Shown here piece after piece: positions 1 to 8,300 of a stretch of 9,485 nt of DNA. Below the pieces are notes generated by a model, which ran no database searches, was not told the origin of the DNA, and was given only the letters and a program-made list of their open reading frames with translations. The stretch is from Chitinophagaceae bacterium (GTDB taxonomy: Bacteria; Bacteroidota; Bacteroidia; Chitinophagales; Chitinophagaceae), in contig JAJAZO010000022.1 in assembly GCA_026785745.1 (NCBI GenBank), positions 1 to 9,485 on the forward strand, given 5' to 3'. The translations under genes were made by a program, and so were the position numbers. The stretch's first letter is position 1. The number at the start of each line of letters is the position of its first letter.

Positions 1-1008
1 ACTTGATGTCAATCCCCAGTTGTTTGGGCCATACCCTTTAAACTTTTTAGGATTATCCACACACCATTGGTAATTGATGAGAGAAAGATTAGTGTTCTCC
101 TGCCAGTAGTCGGCATACTTATCTTTCAATCCCCTTGGGTCAAGACCAAGGTAAGAATAATGAGCCCAATACAATGGCCCGCCCTGTGGTGGATTGCCCT
201 GGTAACGCATATTCAAGGTGTAACCACCATACGATGAAGTGCTTTTTATTTTTCCATTCTCTTCCCAACCTTCATGATACACTTCGGCAGGTACGCCATG
301 TGATGGTGATGATGCCGCCAACACATACATAATGAGACATTCATTATATCCACGAACTGCAAAATTCATTTGCCACCCGTAGTTTGGACTCCAGTGCCAG
401 TACAAAACATTTTTACCATTGCGGTACCAGTCAAACTCTACCTCTCTCCACAACTTATCAATTCTTGCTGCCAGTTTTTTTTCTGCATCATTTCCATTAT
501 TAAAATACTGACGTACACACAGCAACCCCTGAATCATAAAAGAGGTTTCTACCAAATCGCCTCCATCATCTTTTTTACTAAATGGCTTTGTCTTGCCAGT
601 TTCACCATTCCACCAATGCGGCCATACTCCATGAAAGCGGTCTGCTGTTTCCAAAAAATGAACAATCTTTTCTAATTGCTTTCTACCTTCTTCCCTGGTA
701 ATAAAATTCCTCTCAATGCCAACCAGTATTGCCATCACTCCAAAACCAGCACCGCCACTGGTAACTATGTTTTTATCATTCTCCGGATAAATATTATAAA
801 CATGAAAACGTTCTCTTGCTAATCCGCTAACGGCTTCTGCACCATCCCAAAAATATTGAAAGGTCTGCTGCTGCACTATTCTGAATATTGCAGTATCCGC
901 AGGAGAAATGGTTTTAGGAGTGGTAACGTTCTTTTTCTCTGCCGTACAACAGATTACAAGAGATAAGGCTACAGCTGCAGTAAAAGCCATTATTTTTTTT
1001 CTCTTCAT
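1..1008 (-). CDS. PF10091 / GH144-like glucanase lipoprotein, second tandem copy (3' end cut by window edge)
   Basis: This is an open frame of 336 codons that runs off the left edge, so its C-terminus is missing. Residues 1-21 look like a lipoprotein signal (basic MKRKK, a hydrophobic stretch, then a Cys-Cys pair at 20-21), although the lipobox is weak. The PF10091 (alpha/alpha)6-toroid domain begins around residue 38. Motifs shared with the upstream gene are SGLARER (61-67), RNFITREEGR (100-109), DLVETS (151-156), NVLYWHWSP (200-208), VRGYNE (218-223) and GGPLYWAHYSYLG (276-288). Identity with that neighbour is roughly 45-50% by eye, which indicates an old duplication. This copy has no Ig-like domain. 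Family knowledge: Bacteroidota PF10091 enzymes include GH144 endo-beta-1,2-glucanases. The acidic residues in DLVETS and VRGYNE are candidate active-site residues, but I have not verified this. An in-frame ATG at 1014 is an alternative start. Either start lies only 6-12 bp after the upstream stop, so the two genes are surely co-transcribed. The exact substrate is inferred. Confidence 0.88.
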   Translation of the reverse strand, partial: MKRKKIMAFTAAVALSLVICCTAEKKNVTTPKTISPADTAIFRIVQQQTFQYFWDGAEAVSGLARERFHVYNIYPENDKNIVTSGGAGFGVMAILVGIERNFITREEGRKQLEKIVHFLETADRFHGVWPHWWNGETGKTKPFSKKDDGGDLVETSFMIQGLLCVRQYFNNGNDAEKKLAARIDKLWREVEFDWYRNGKNVLYWHWSPNYGWQMNFAVRGYNECLIMYVLAASSPSHGVPAEVYHEGWEENGKIKSTSSYGGYTLNMRYQGNPPQGGPLYWAHYSYLGLDPRGLKDKYADYWQENTNLSLINYQWCVDNPKKFKGYGPNNWGLTSS

Positions 1009-1020
1009 CAGCATATATTA

Positions 1021-2694
1021 CTATAAATAAGGTGCAGTGAAACCCAGTCTTCTCAATCCATTTTTTATTTCAGGAGCCCCCGAAAATAAATTCCACAATA
1101 AACCACTGCGGTAGTTCTCTATCATTACAATAATAGGACCCTGGTCTATCGCAAGTGTAGAATTAGCAAACCAAAGGTCTTTTAAACTAAAGGCATCATA
1201 AAATCCGTATGGACCCCACAGCTTATCTCCCAGTTTATAATAAAAGAATTTCAATGCATTCATTGATTCTGTTGGCGTATACGGGATAGATGAGAGGGCA
1301 GCCGTAGGTGTAATAACTCCCCGGTCATTATTGGGTTCATTAGCTCCATATCCTGTAGGAATATCGCTGGCAGTAAGTCCCCAGCATAAATTACTGTACC
1401 CATAATATCTCCGGGGATTGGCTTTGCAGTATTCATAATTTATTTTGGTGTGGTTGGTTGTCTGGGTTTGATAATTACCATATGCATCCACCAGTCCATT
1501 GGGATTAACACCAAGAAAGGAATAATGGGCAAAAAATAAGGGACCGCCATTGGAAGGTCCTAATGGCAATTGATACCCATAATAAGTATTATTATTACGA
1601 ATGGCTCCATTGCCGGCCCAGCCATTATCATATACCACTTTAGGTATAGAATCTGTAAGAGATGAAGAAGCAAGGATATAAACGATCAGTGCTTCATTCC
1701 ACCCCCTGACCGGCAGGTTAATGACCCAGTTCAGTGTAGGGCTCCAATGCCAATACAATACATTTTGATTATTTTGCCGGAACCAGTTCCATTCCACTCC
1801 GTTCCAGATAGTATTGATCTTTGTACGAAGATCCGTTTCAACCCCATCAGCTCCATTGAAATATTGACGGGCAGTTAGCAATCCATTTATTAAGTAAGAA
1901 GTTTCTACCAGGTCGGCGCCATTGTCATTGCTGCTGAATGGAATGGTAGCACCGCTTGCTCCGTTTACCCAATGGGCAAAGGCTCCATGGTAACGGGTAC
2001 AATTATTCAATAAAAAGTTGGTAATTTTTAAAATACGGTCACGGCCTTCGGTTCTTGTTATAAAATTTCTATTTACTGCAGTTATGATTGACATGATTCC
2101 AAAGCCAGTACCGCCGGTAGTTACTACATCACCACTGGAATTTCGTTCCCTTGCCATGCCGCTGATGGGATGTCCAAATTCCCAAAAAAACCGGAACGTC
2201 CTGCGTTGCACAGTATCCAGTAATTGGTTGTCGGTGAGCAATGGAAATTTATCAGAAGAATCTATGGATGTTATAAACTCTATATTAATAGCAGTACCCA
2301 GTGATCCTTTTTTTGCAGACTGCAAACCGGTAGTAGTACGGAGAAAATACCGGGTTAAATATTTTAATGGCAATTGCGGTACTATAACTATAACACTGTC
2401 ATTTTTTTCATAGCTATAATTGACCGGCACAGAAGTAACGTTGCTTTCATTTAAGGAAATATTTGCGGCAACAGTCTGCCGGTCCACCGCATTGTTAAAT
2501 GCCATTTTCAAAACCGGGTTAATTTTTATATCGTAGTAAATAGCAGCAGGTTGTTTATTATCCACTTCAATCATGGCCAATTGCAACATATCAGGTGCAG
2601 GGACATCTGATTCCTTTTTTTTGCAGGCAAGGCCGCATATCAGAATAATCGTTATACAAGAAATTTTTCCCGCCCCGTATAAAGAATTGAACAT
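1021..2694 (-). CDS. PF10091 / GH144-like glucanase lipoprotein with N-terminal Ig-like domain
   Basis: The protein is 557 residues and complete. Residues 1-24 form a lipoprotein signal with a lipobox ending GLAC (Cys24), followed by KKKESD, a charged stretch like those on surface-exported Bacteroidota lipoproteins. Residues about 35-145 resemble a bacterial Ig-like Big_5/SbsA-type domain: a beta-rich stretch with the pattern 'INPVLKMAFNNAVDRQTV' and ending in a strand 'AINIEFITS'. The toroid domain follows from about residue 155, with SGMARER (178-184), RNFITRTEGR (209-218), DLVETS (261-266), NVLYWHWSP (311-319), VRGWNE (329-334), GGPLFFAHYSFLG (383-395), GYGANEPNNDRGVITPTAAL (448-467) and a C-terminal WFANSTLAIDQGP (508-520). 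It would act outside the cell or at the outer membrane, hydrolysing a glucan. The family name 'glucoamylase' suggests alpha-glucans, but characterised GH144 members cut beta-1,2-glucan. It is the first gene after a strong terminator, so it may have its own promoter within 2695-2779. I saw no convincing Bacteroidota -33/-7 motif there. Confidence 0.93.
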   Translation of the reverse strand: MFNSLYGAGKISCITIILICGLACKKKESDVPAPDMLQLAMIEVDNKQPAAIYYDIKINPVLKMAFNNAVDRQTVAANISLNESNVTSVPVNYSYEKNDSVIVIVPQLPLKYLTRYFLRTTTGLQSAKKGSLGTAINIEFITSIDSSDKFPLLTDNQLLDTVQRRTFRFFWEFGHPISGMARERNSSGDVVTTGGTGFGIMSIITAVNRNFITRTEGRDRILKITNFLLNNCTRYHGAFAHWVNGASGATIPFSSNDNGADLVETSYLINGLLTARQYFNGADGVETDLRTKINTIWNGVEWNWFRQNNQNVLYWHWSPTLNWVINLPVRGWNEALIVYILASSSLTDSIPKVVYDNGWAGNGAIRNNNTYYGYQLPLGPSNGGPLFFAHYSFLGVNPNGLVDAYGNYQTQTTNHTKINYEYCKANPRRYYGYSNLCWGLTASDIPTGYGANEPNNDRGVITPTAALSSIPYTPTESMNALKFFYYKLGDKLWGPYGFYDAFSLKDLWFANSTLAIDQGPIIVMIENYRSGLLWNLFSGAPEIKNGLRRLGFTAPYL

Positions 2695-2779
2695 ACACTC
2701 ACCAATTAATTTTACGAAAATTTTAATAAATAGAGAGCTGCGTAATGTATATCCCTACTTTTTTTATATGATAAAAGCG

Positions 2780-2809
2780 AAAAAAACGGGGCCGTTTACC
2801 AGCCCCGTT
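2780..2809 (-). terminator. Intrinsic terminator after the LamG gene
   Basis: Read on the minus strand, AACGGGGC (2809-2802) and GCCCCGTT (2792-2785) form a perfect 8-bp GC-rich stem around a 9-nt loop. A run of U follows at once (2786-2780, counting the last two stem bases). It starts 17 nt after the LamG stop codon. This is a textbook intrinsic terminator in the direction of the genes. It separates susC-susD-LamG from the two PF10091 genes, or at least lowers read-through into them. The rest of the 132-bp gap (2695-2779) is AT-rich and holds no recognisable gene; it is the likely site of a promoter for the glucanase pair. Confidence 0.88.
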
Positions 2810-2826
2810 CTCAAATAAATCAGCAA

Positions 2827-3750
2827 TTATCTGCCTGCTAGTTCCAATTTATATAAAGCATCAATCTCACTGTCGGTTAAAGCTTTATTATAGAATCTTG
2901 TCTCATCAATATTACCCCTGAATAAACCCTGGAAGCCTTGCAAAGCAGACAATGGGAAACCAGTGGTAGTATTAGGATAGCCTCCGAATAAAACCCGTGT
3001 ATTTGCTCCAGCCGGTAACGTCATATTACCAAAACCAATTCCTCCAGCGTTCCTGTAACGGAAGTTATTATTAGACACCCGTATCCCATTTGCATAAAAA
3101 TCAATAAAGGAACCAGCTCCATCCCATCTTGCTACAACGTGTACCCATTGATTAGCTCCCTTTACTGTTTTAAAATCAGTTTCTCTGACACCAAAATCAT
3201 TGATATTATCTCCTTTCAGTAAAACGCCCCCTTTAGTGGTAGCAATATTAGTCTTAAGTACTAATGTGTCATTATATGTTACAGGCCGGCCATTTTCCAA
3301 GGACAACAATAGGGGACCGTCATTCCAATCTGTTGTAGCCGCTCCCAATGTTAGAGCAAATACACCTGTGGGTCGGGAGCCATTGCCCTGGTTTTGAGTG
3401 AAAATCCAAGTACTTACGGAGAAGCTTCCAATATCTGAATTTAAAGCAGCAATGTTAGGATATAAGATATACCCACTATCTAATTTTACTGCCTGACCTT
3501 TTCTCCCTGGTACAAAAGTGGCCCTTAAACTGGTGCTGGAAGCAGTGGAAGAAATACGTTCGTTCTGCGTACCATCAAAACTCCAATGGGCTTTTAGATT
3601 TGCTGCCGCTACCTCATTGGAATTATTGTACCCGCCGATTTGTGGCAATGGCACATCATCATTTTTGTTGCAATTGCCGGCAACAAGTACGGAAAAAATT
3701 CCTCCTACTGTGAGAAATTGAAAAATCTGTTTAATAGTTCTTTTTTTCAT
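2827..3750 (-). CDS. LamG-domain (Laminin_G_3) surface glycan-binding lipoprotein
   Basis: The protein has 307 residues. It starts with a basic, hydrophobic signal peptide; the likely lipidated residue is Cys27 (AGNC), followed by NKNDD, an acidic stretch consistent with export to the cell surface. Residues about 50-302 match the Laminin_G_3 concanavalin-A-like jelly roll: LKAHWSFDG (52-60), GRKGQAVKLDSGYI (82-95), SFSVSTWIF (109-117), WVHVVARWDG (202-211), FYANGIRV (218-225) and the closing LFRGNIDETRFYNKALTDSE (276-295). No catalytic domain is seen. It lies just after susD, where PULs usually encode SusE/SusF-type surface glycan-binding proteins, so it probably helps hold the polysaccharide at the surface for SusCD and the downstream enzymes. 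That role is inferred from position and fold. LamG folds also occur in glycosidases and in proteins that bind proteins. Start chosen: the ATG giving a complete signal peptide, preceded by an AT-rich leader. Confidence 0.9.
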   Translation of the reverse strand: MKKRTIKQIFQFLTVGGIFSVLVAGNCNKNDDVPLPQIGGYNNSNEVAAANLKAHWSFDGTQNERISSTASSTSLRATFVPGRKGQAVKLDSGYILYPNIAALNSDIGSFSVSTWIFTQNQGNGSRPTGVFALTLGAATTDWNDGPLLLSLENGRPVTYNDTLVLKTNIATTKGGVLLKGDNINDFGVRETDFKTVKGANQWVHVVARWDGAGSFIDFYANGIRVSNNNFRYRNAGGIGFGNMTLPAGANTRVLFGGYPNTTTGFPLSALQGFQGLFRGNIDETRFYNKALTDSEIDALYKLELAGR

Positions 3751-3770
3751 CTTATTTGATTTATTGTTTT

Positions 3771-3812
3771 AAAAAAAATGATTCGACGGTACTGCTTCTA
3801 TGCAGGTCCGTC
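3771..3812 (-). terminator. Terminator-like hairpin (possible attenuator) between susD and the LamG gene
   Basis: Read on the minus strand, GACGG (3812-3808) pairs with CCGTC (3789-3785), and inside it CTGC (3805-3802) pairs with GCAG (3795-3792) around a 6-nt loop. A 2x2 internal mismatch separates the two stems. An extra ATTC (within 3833-3828) can pair with GAAT (3784-3781) across a 16-nt bulge. A run of eight U (3778-3771) follows. The stem is weaker than that of the terminator after the LamG gene, so partial read-through is plausible. It could set a lower level of LamG protein than SusCD. It ends 20 nt before the LamG start and lies about 60 nt after the susD stop. The remainder of this 125-bp gap is AT-rich and shows nothing else. 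Confidence 0.55.
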
Positions 3813-3875
3813 CCTTATATGTATAATCGAATTGTTTTTCATTAGTGGGTTATAAATTTTTCATACAATTTAAAC

Positions 3876-5348
3876 TTAATAACCGGGGTTTTGTATTATT
3901 TTATTGCCGCTCAAATCAATCTGTCGCTGCGGTATGGGAAACAAATTATGCTTGGGTGACAGATAAGGTTTACCCAATGCCTGCAACACCGCTGCTGCTC
4001 TTCCAGTTCTTCTTAAGTCAAACATCCTGTCGTGTTCAAAAGCCATTTCCACCCTTCTTTCTTTATAAATTTTATTTCTTAAACTGGCCTGGCTGATTGC
4101 ATTTACAGGAGGCAATCCTGCCCTTTGCCTTATCAGGTTTAGTGCATTTTTGGAGGCGGTAGTATCATTTAATTCATTTTCTGCTTCAGCTTTTATCAGC
4201 AGTATTTCACCATAGCGGCTAACCCTCAGATTTTTATTGGATTGCCCCCGGTCAAAAAAAGTCTCAGCGGTACGGCTTACATAGGCTTTGTAATTATAGT
4301 AAGGGTTGGGTAAGGTATTGCTGGTAACAAATCCATCCCATAATTTTGAACCCGAAACTAAAATAGTGGCTGCTTTTCTCAAGTCACCGGGTTCATAGGC
4401 ATTTACTAAATCCAGCGAGGGTACATTAAATCCCCATCCAAAATCACCGGCGCCAGAACCCCGCATTCCCTGTACCTCTGTGTATTGTTGTATCCCTTTG
4501 GGCGGATTATCAGCTATAGCATTTACTTCCCAGATTGATTCGGAAGAAAATTCCCCGGCTTCCCGCCATATCATTGCATAATTGGGTAGTAATGAAAATT
4601 GTCCCGACCCGATCAAAGCATCACACATGCTTTTTGATTGTCCCCATTTGTTCTGATATAAATATACTTTGGCGAGTAAAGCCTGGGCTGCTGCTTTTGA
4701 TGTCCGGCCCCTTTCTGCTATTGGTATTATTGTGGGAAGTTTTACTGCGGCATCAGTAAGATCGCTTTCAATAAAAGCATAAATCTCTGCTGCGGATGCC
4801 CGCACACTGGCTATTTCAATATCTGCCTGTGATGTAAGCACTTTATCTATTTTGGGCACTCCTCCAAATGTTCTTACCAGGTTCCAGTTAAAATATGCTC
4901 TTAAAAATTTTGCTTCGCCGATATACCTGTCTTTATCAGCAGGTGGTAAATTCATACTTGTCAAAAATTTAATCGCATAACAGGCACGGCCTATCCCTTC
5001 AAAATTTCCTTCCCACAGTTCATTAAAGGAAATGTTCGTTGGTGATATCAGCCAGCCATCCAGTTCTAATTTATCTCCACCACCATCCCCCGGTGAGCTT
5101 CCTTTATCAGCATCATCTGATGAAATGCTTGAAATTCCTATCCAGGGGAAGGAATGTGTTTCCCAATCATACAATTTATTATAGACGGCGCCTATAAGCC
5201 GTTGTGCTCCATCCTGTGGGTTATTGAGTAAATCATTTATTGTTGTGGTTCTGGGGGGTTCTTCCAGAAATTTCTTGCCGCATGACACAACAGCAAAAAG
5301 TGAGACCAGCAAAGCAGCCAGTAATATTTTATTAAATGTGTATTTCAT
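3876..5348 (-). CDS. susD: SusD/RagB-family outer-membrane glycan-binding lipoprotein
   Basis: The protein is 490 residues, normal for the family. Residues 1-23 are a lipoprotein signal with lipobox VVSC (Cys23), followed by GKKFLEEPP, the classical SusD mature N-terminus. The N-terminal SusD-like_3 region spans about 25-230 and contains the TPR-like helix with EAKFLRAYFNWNLVRTFGGV (145-164). The C-terminal SusD/RagB region spans about 275-490, with RYGEILLIKAEAENEL (378-393), LNLIRQRAGLP (403-413), KIYKERRVEMAFEHDRMFDL (426-445) and the usual ending FPIPQRQIDLSGNKIIQNPGY, whose IPQ..ID and N-PGY pattern is diagnostic. It caps the SusC transporter at the cell surface and hands over glycan. 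Its start is 10 bp after the susC stop, and this close susCD pairing fixes both identity and operon membership. 'susD' here means family member, not the starch-specific orthologue; the ligand cannot be read from the sequence. Confidence 0.97.
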   Translation of the reverse strand: MKYTFNKILLAALLVSLFAVVSCGKKFLEEPPRTTTINDLLNNPQDGAQRLIGAVYNKLYDWETHSFPWIGISSISSDDADKGSSPGDGGGDKLELDGWLISPTNISFNELWEGNFEGIGRACYAIKFLTSMNLPPADKDRYIGEAKFLRAYFNWNLVRTFGGVPKIDKVLTSQADIEIASVRASAAEIYAFIESDLTDAAVKLPTIIPIAERGRTSKAAAQALLAKVYLYQNKWGQSKSMCDALIGSGQFSLLPNYAMIWREAGEFSSESIWEVNAIADNPPKGIQQYTEVQGMRGSGAGDFGWGFNVPSLDLVNAYEPGDLRKAATILVSGSKLWDGFVTSNTLPNPYYNYKAYVSRTAETFFDRGQSNKNLRVSRYGEILLIKAEAENELNDTTASKNALNLIRQRAGLPPVNAISQASLRNKIYKERRVEMAFEHDRMFDLRRTGRAAAVLQALGKPYLSPKHNLFPIPQRQIDLSGNKIIQNPGY

Positions 5349-5358
5349 AAATATTTAC

Positions 5359-8300
5359 TCATTTAAATTGAACATTGACGCCTATTAAATAAGAGGCGGA
5401 TATAGGGTATATATTTAATTCGATACCGGCTTCATTCTGGTTACCCGGCAATTCAGGAGTAAAGCCGGTGTATTTTGTAAGAATGAAAGGATTTTGTGCA
5501 CTGGCAAAAATCCTCATTCTTTCAATTCGTTTCCACAAATTTCCTACGGGGAAATTATACCCCGCAGTGATATTATTAATCCTGACAAAAGAACCCGATT
5601 CAATAAAATAATCGGTTGGGTAGGGAGTAACATTGCTGGCACCCGGGTTTTTATTATTATTACTTCCCGGTATCCATCGGTTTTTCGCCACATCGTATTC
5701 AACATTATAATTACTGCCAAACCGGATGCCTTTTTTCCCATTATAAACTTTATTACCGGCAACTCCAACAATATCCATGCTAAAATCAAATTGTTTCCAA
5801 TTAACAGTGCTACTGAGTCCATAATATATTTTTGGCTGGTAAGAGCCTACATGCTCCCGATCAAGGTTATCAATTATTCCGTCATTGTTTTTGTCAACAA
5901 TTTTAAAATCTCCCGGCACTGCGCCAATAATATGCGGGTAAGCATTTATTTCTGCGCTATTTTGAAATATTCCGTCGGTACGATACACCCAAAATGAACC
6001 AATTGGTTCTCCCACCAATGTTTGTGTGGCGCTGGAGCCATTATTTAAACTGCCGAAGTTCAGGGCTCTTCCAATTCCTACATTCTTAACTATATTTTTG
6101 TTGTAAGTAATATTTCCCCTGATAGTATAATTCAGTTTGGTATTTACTTTTTTATTCCATTGCAGGGAAAACTCCAATCCTGTGTTGGATATTTCCGCCG
6201 CATTAGTAAGAAATGAATTTCCAAAACCCAGCGATGCATAAGGAACGGTAAAAAGTGCATCTTTCGCTACTTTATTATAAAAATCTATTTCGCCGCTCAG
6301 TTTATTATCTAAAACAGAAAATTCTACTCCTGCATCAAATTCCCGTACAACTTCCCACTGCAGATCAGGGTCTGCAATACCTGTAACGATAGCCCCGTCT
6401 ATACGATTTGTACCAAAATAAGCAAACAATCTTTCCTGTGGCCGCAAATCAAATGCACCGGGACGAATGGCATCATTTCCTACTAACCCGAAACTGGCTC
6501 TTAATTTAAGATTATTAAAAAATTGCTGGTGAGCCATAAATTTTTCGCTGCTGATAATCCAACCAATACCGATTGATGGAAAATTGCCCCAACGCTTGTG
6601 TTCAGGAAAATTACTGTTGGCATCCCTGCGGAACGTAGCGTTTAGCAGGTACCTGTCTTTAAATTTGTAGTTGGCCCTTATGAAATAAGATTCCCTTCTG
6701 AAATAACTACCAATAGGATCTCTGAAATTTTGCTGTCCCTTGGCGGTATCTTTAAAATTAAGTTCCCAGAAATTTTTATCATCCGGAATATTTTTATTGC
6801 CTATCACTGCTCTGTTGCTCCATCCGTTCCGCCGTTCTGCGGTATGGCCCAACGTAAGCCGGAGGTCATGGTCTTTTGAAAACTTTTTATCATACGTCAG
6901 ATAATTATCCCATACCCACTGATAAATACTGTCACGCATAAAAGAAAGGTCCGCATCATCATTAAACTGGGCACCTTCTGTTCCGTTTGGTAAAAAGGTT
7001 TTATAAGCCGGCGTATAATTCCATCCATTATTCTGTTCCAGGTCAATTCCGAATTGTGATTTGAAACTAAGTCCTTTAATAATTTTGTATTCTCCCCACA
7101 CAGTGGTTTGAAGACGGTTGCCATAACTCCGGTCATTGGTAGTTTTTAAAGTGGCATAAGGATTACCAACGTTGCTTACTCCGCTTGAAGTATTGCCAAA
7201 GCGGCCATCGGCATTCAGAACATTGAAAATTGGCGAAGCGATATAGGCGGTTGTAAATAAACTATACGGCTTATTTTCAGAGCTGTAATGTGAAAATCCG
7301 ATATTATTCCCCACTTTTAGTTTGGGGCTTATTGTAAATTCATGGTTATAACGGGCTGTATATCTTGAATAATTGTTGTCAATTAATATTCCATTCTCAT
7401 TCAGGTAGCCGAGTGAAAGGAAATAACGGTATTTATTTTTTCCTCCGCTGATAGATAAGTTATGGCTATTAAAAATGGCAGGTCTTGTTATTTCATCATA
7501 CCAGGAAGCTGAACCTGTAACATCTCCCGAAGTTACTGCTGGTGCTCCTGCTGCTTCATTTGAATAAGCTGCATATAAACCCGGTCCGGCCATTCCTACT
7601 TTGTGGGTGAGCATTTTTACCCCCGCCTGTGCATTATAATTTATTGAAAATTTTGTTATACTGCCTGCTTTTGTTGTAATCAGTACTACACCATTAGCGG
7701 CCCGGGCACCATAGATAGCAGTGGAAGAAGCATCTTTTAAAATATCTATGGAGAGAATATCGGCAGCATTAATATTCCTGATATCGGTTGTTATAATGCC
7801 ATCTACAACATAAAGAGGATCCGCTCCGCCCAAAACAGATCCTACGCCCCTGATCCTGACATTAGGAGTGCTGCCCGGAGCTCCGCTGTTTATAATTTGT
7901 ACACCGGAAACTTTTCCCTGAATGGCCTGCGTAGCTGTTAAGACAGGAATATTTATTATATCCGAACCTTTAATAGAAGCAGAAGAACCTGTAAGATCTT
8001 TTTTGCGTGAAGCACCATAGCCTATCACCACCACCTGCTCCATCTGCTGTTGCGACTGCACCATTTTTATATTGATGGACGCCTGATTATTAACCAAAAC
8101 TTCCTGCGTGGAATAACCAATAAAAGAAATTACCAGGATAGCATTATCGGGAACCGTGATGGTAAAATATCCGTTATTATCTGTTGATGTGCCCCTGCCT
8201 GTTCCTTTAACCGTTATGGAAACACCCAGAAGCAGTTCCCCGGTTTCATTGGTTACCCTGCCGGAAATTTTTATGTCCTGTTCATCTTTATTGGCAGAAC

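Noticed and set aside
135..675. Plus-strand open frames of 65 and 101 codons
   Set aside because: They lie antisense to the well-supported PF10091 gene at 1008-1, have no recognisable domain and no ribosome-binding context; they are shadows.
1021..2694. Annotation as alpha-1,4-glucoamylase for starch
   Set aside because: Nothing in the window supports a starch locus (no GH13, GH97 or SusR). The PF10091 name is historical, and characterised Bacteroidota members act on beta-1,2-glucan.
2695..2779. A Bacteroidota -33 TTTG / -7 TAnnTTTG promoter before the glucanase pair
   Set aside because: The stretch contains AT-rich near-matches only; none has both boxes at acceptable spacing, so no promoter is annotated.
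5494..5997. 167-codon plus-strand frame and the overlapping 92-codon minus-strand frame
   Set aside because: Both overlap the conserved C-terminal barrel of susC in other frames and show low-complexity hydrophobic composition without family features.
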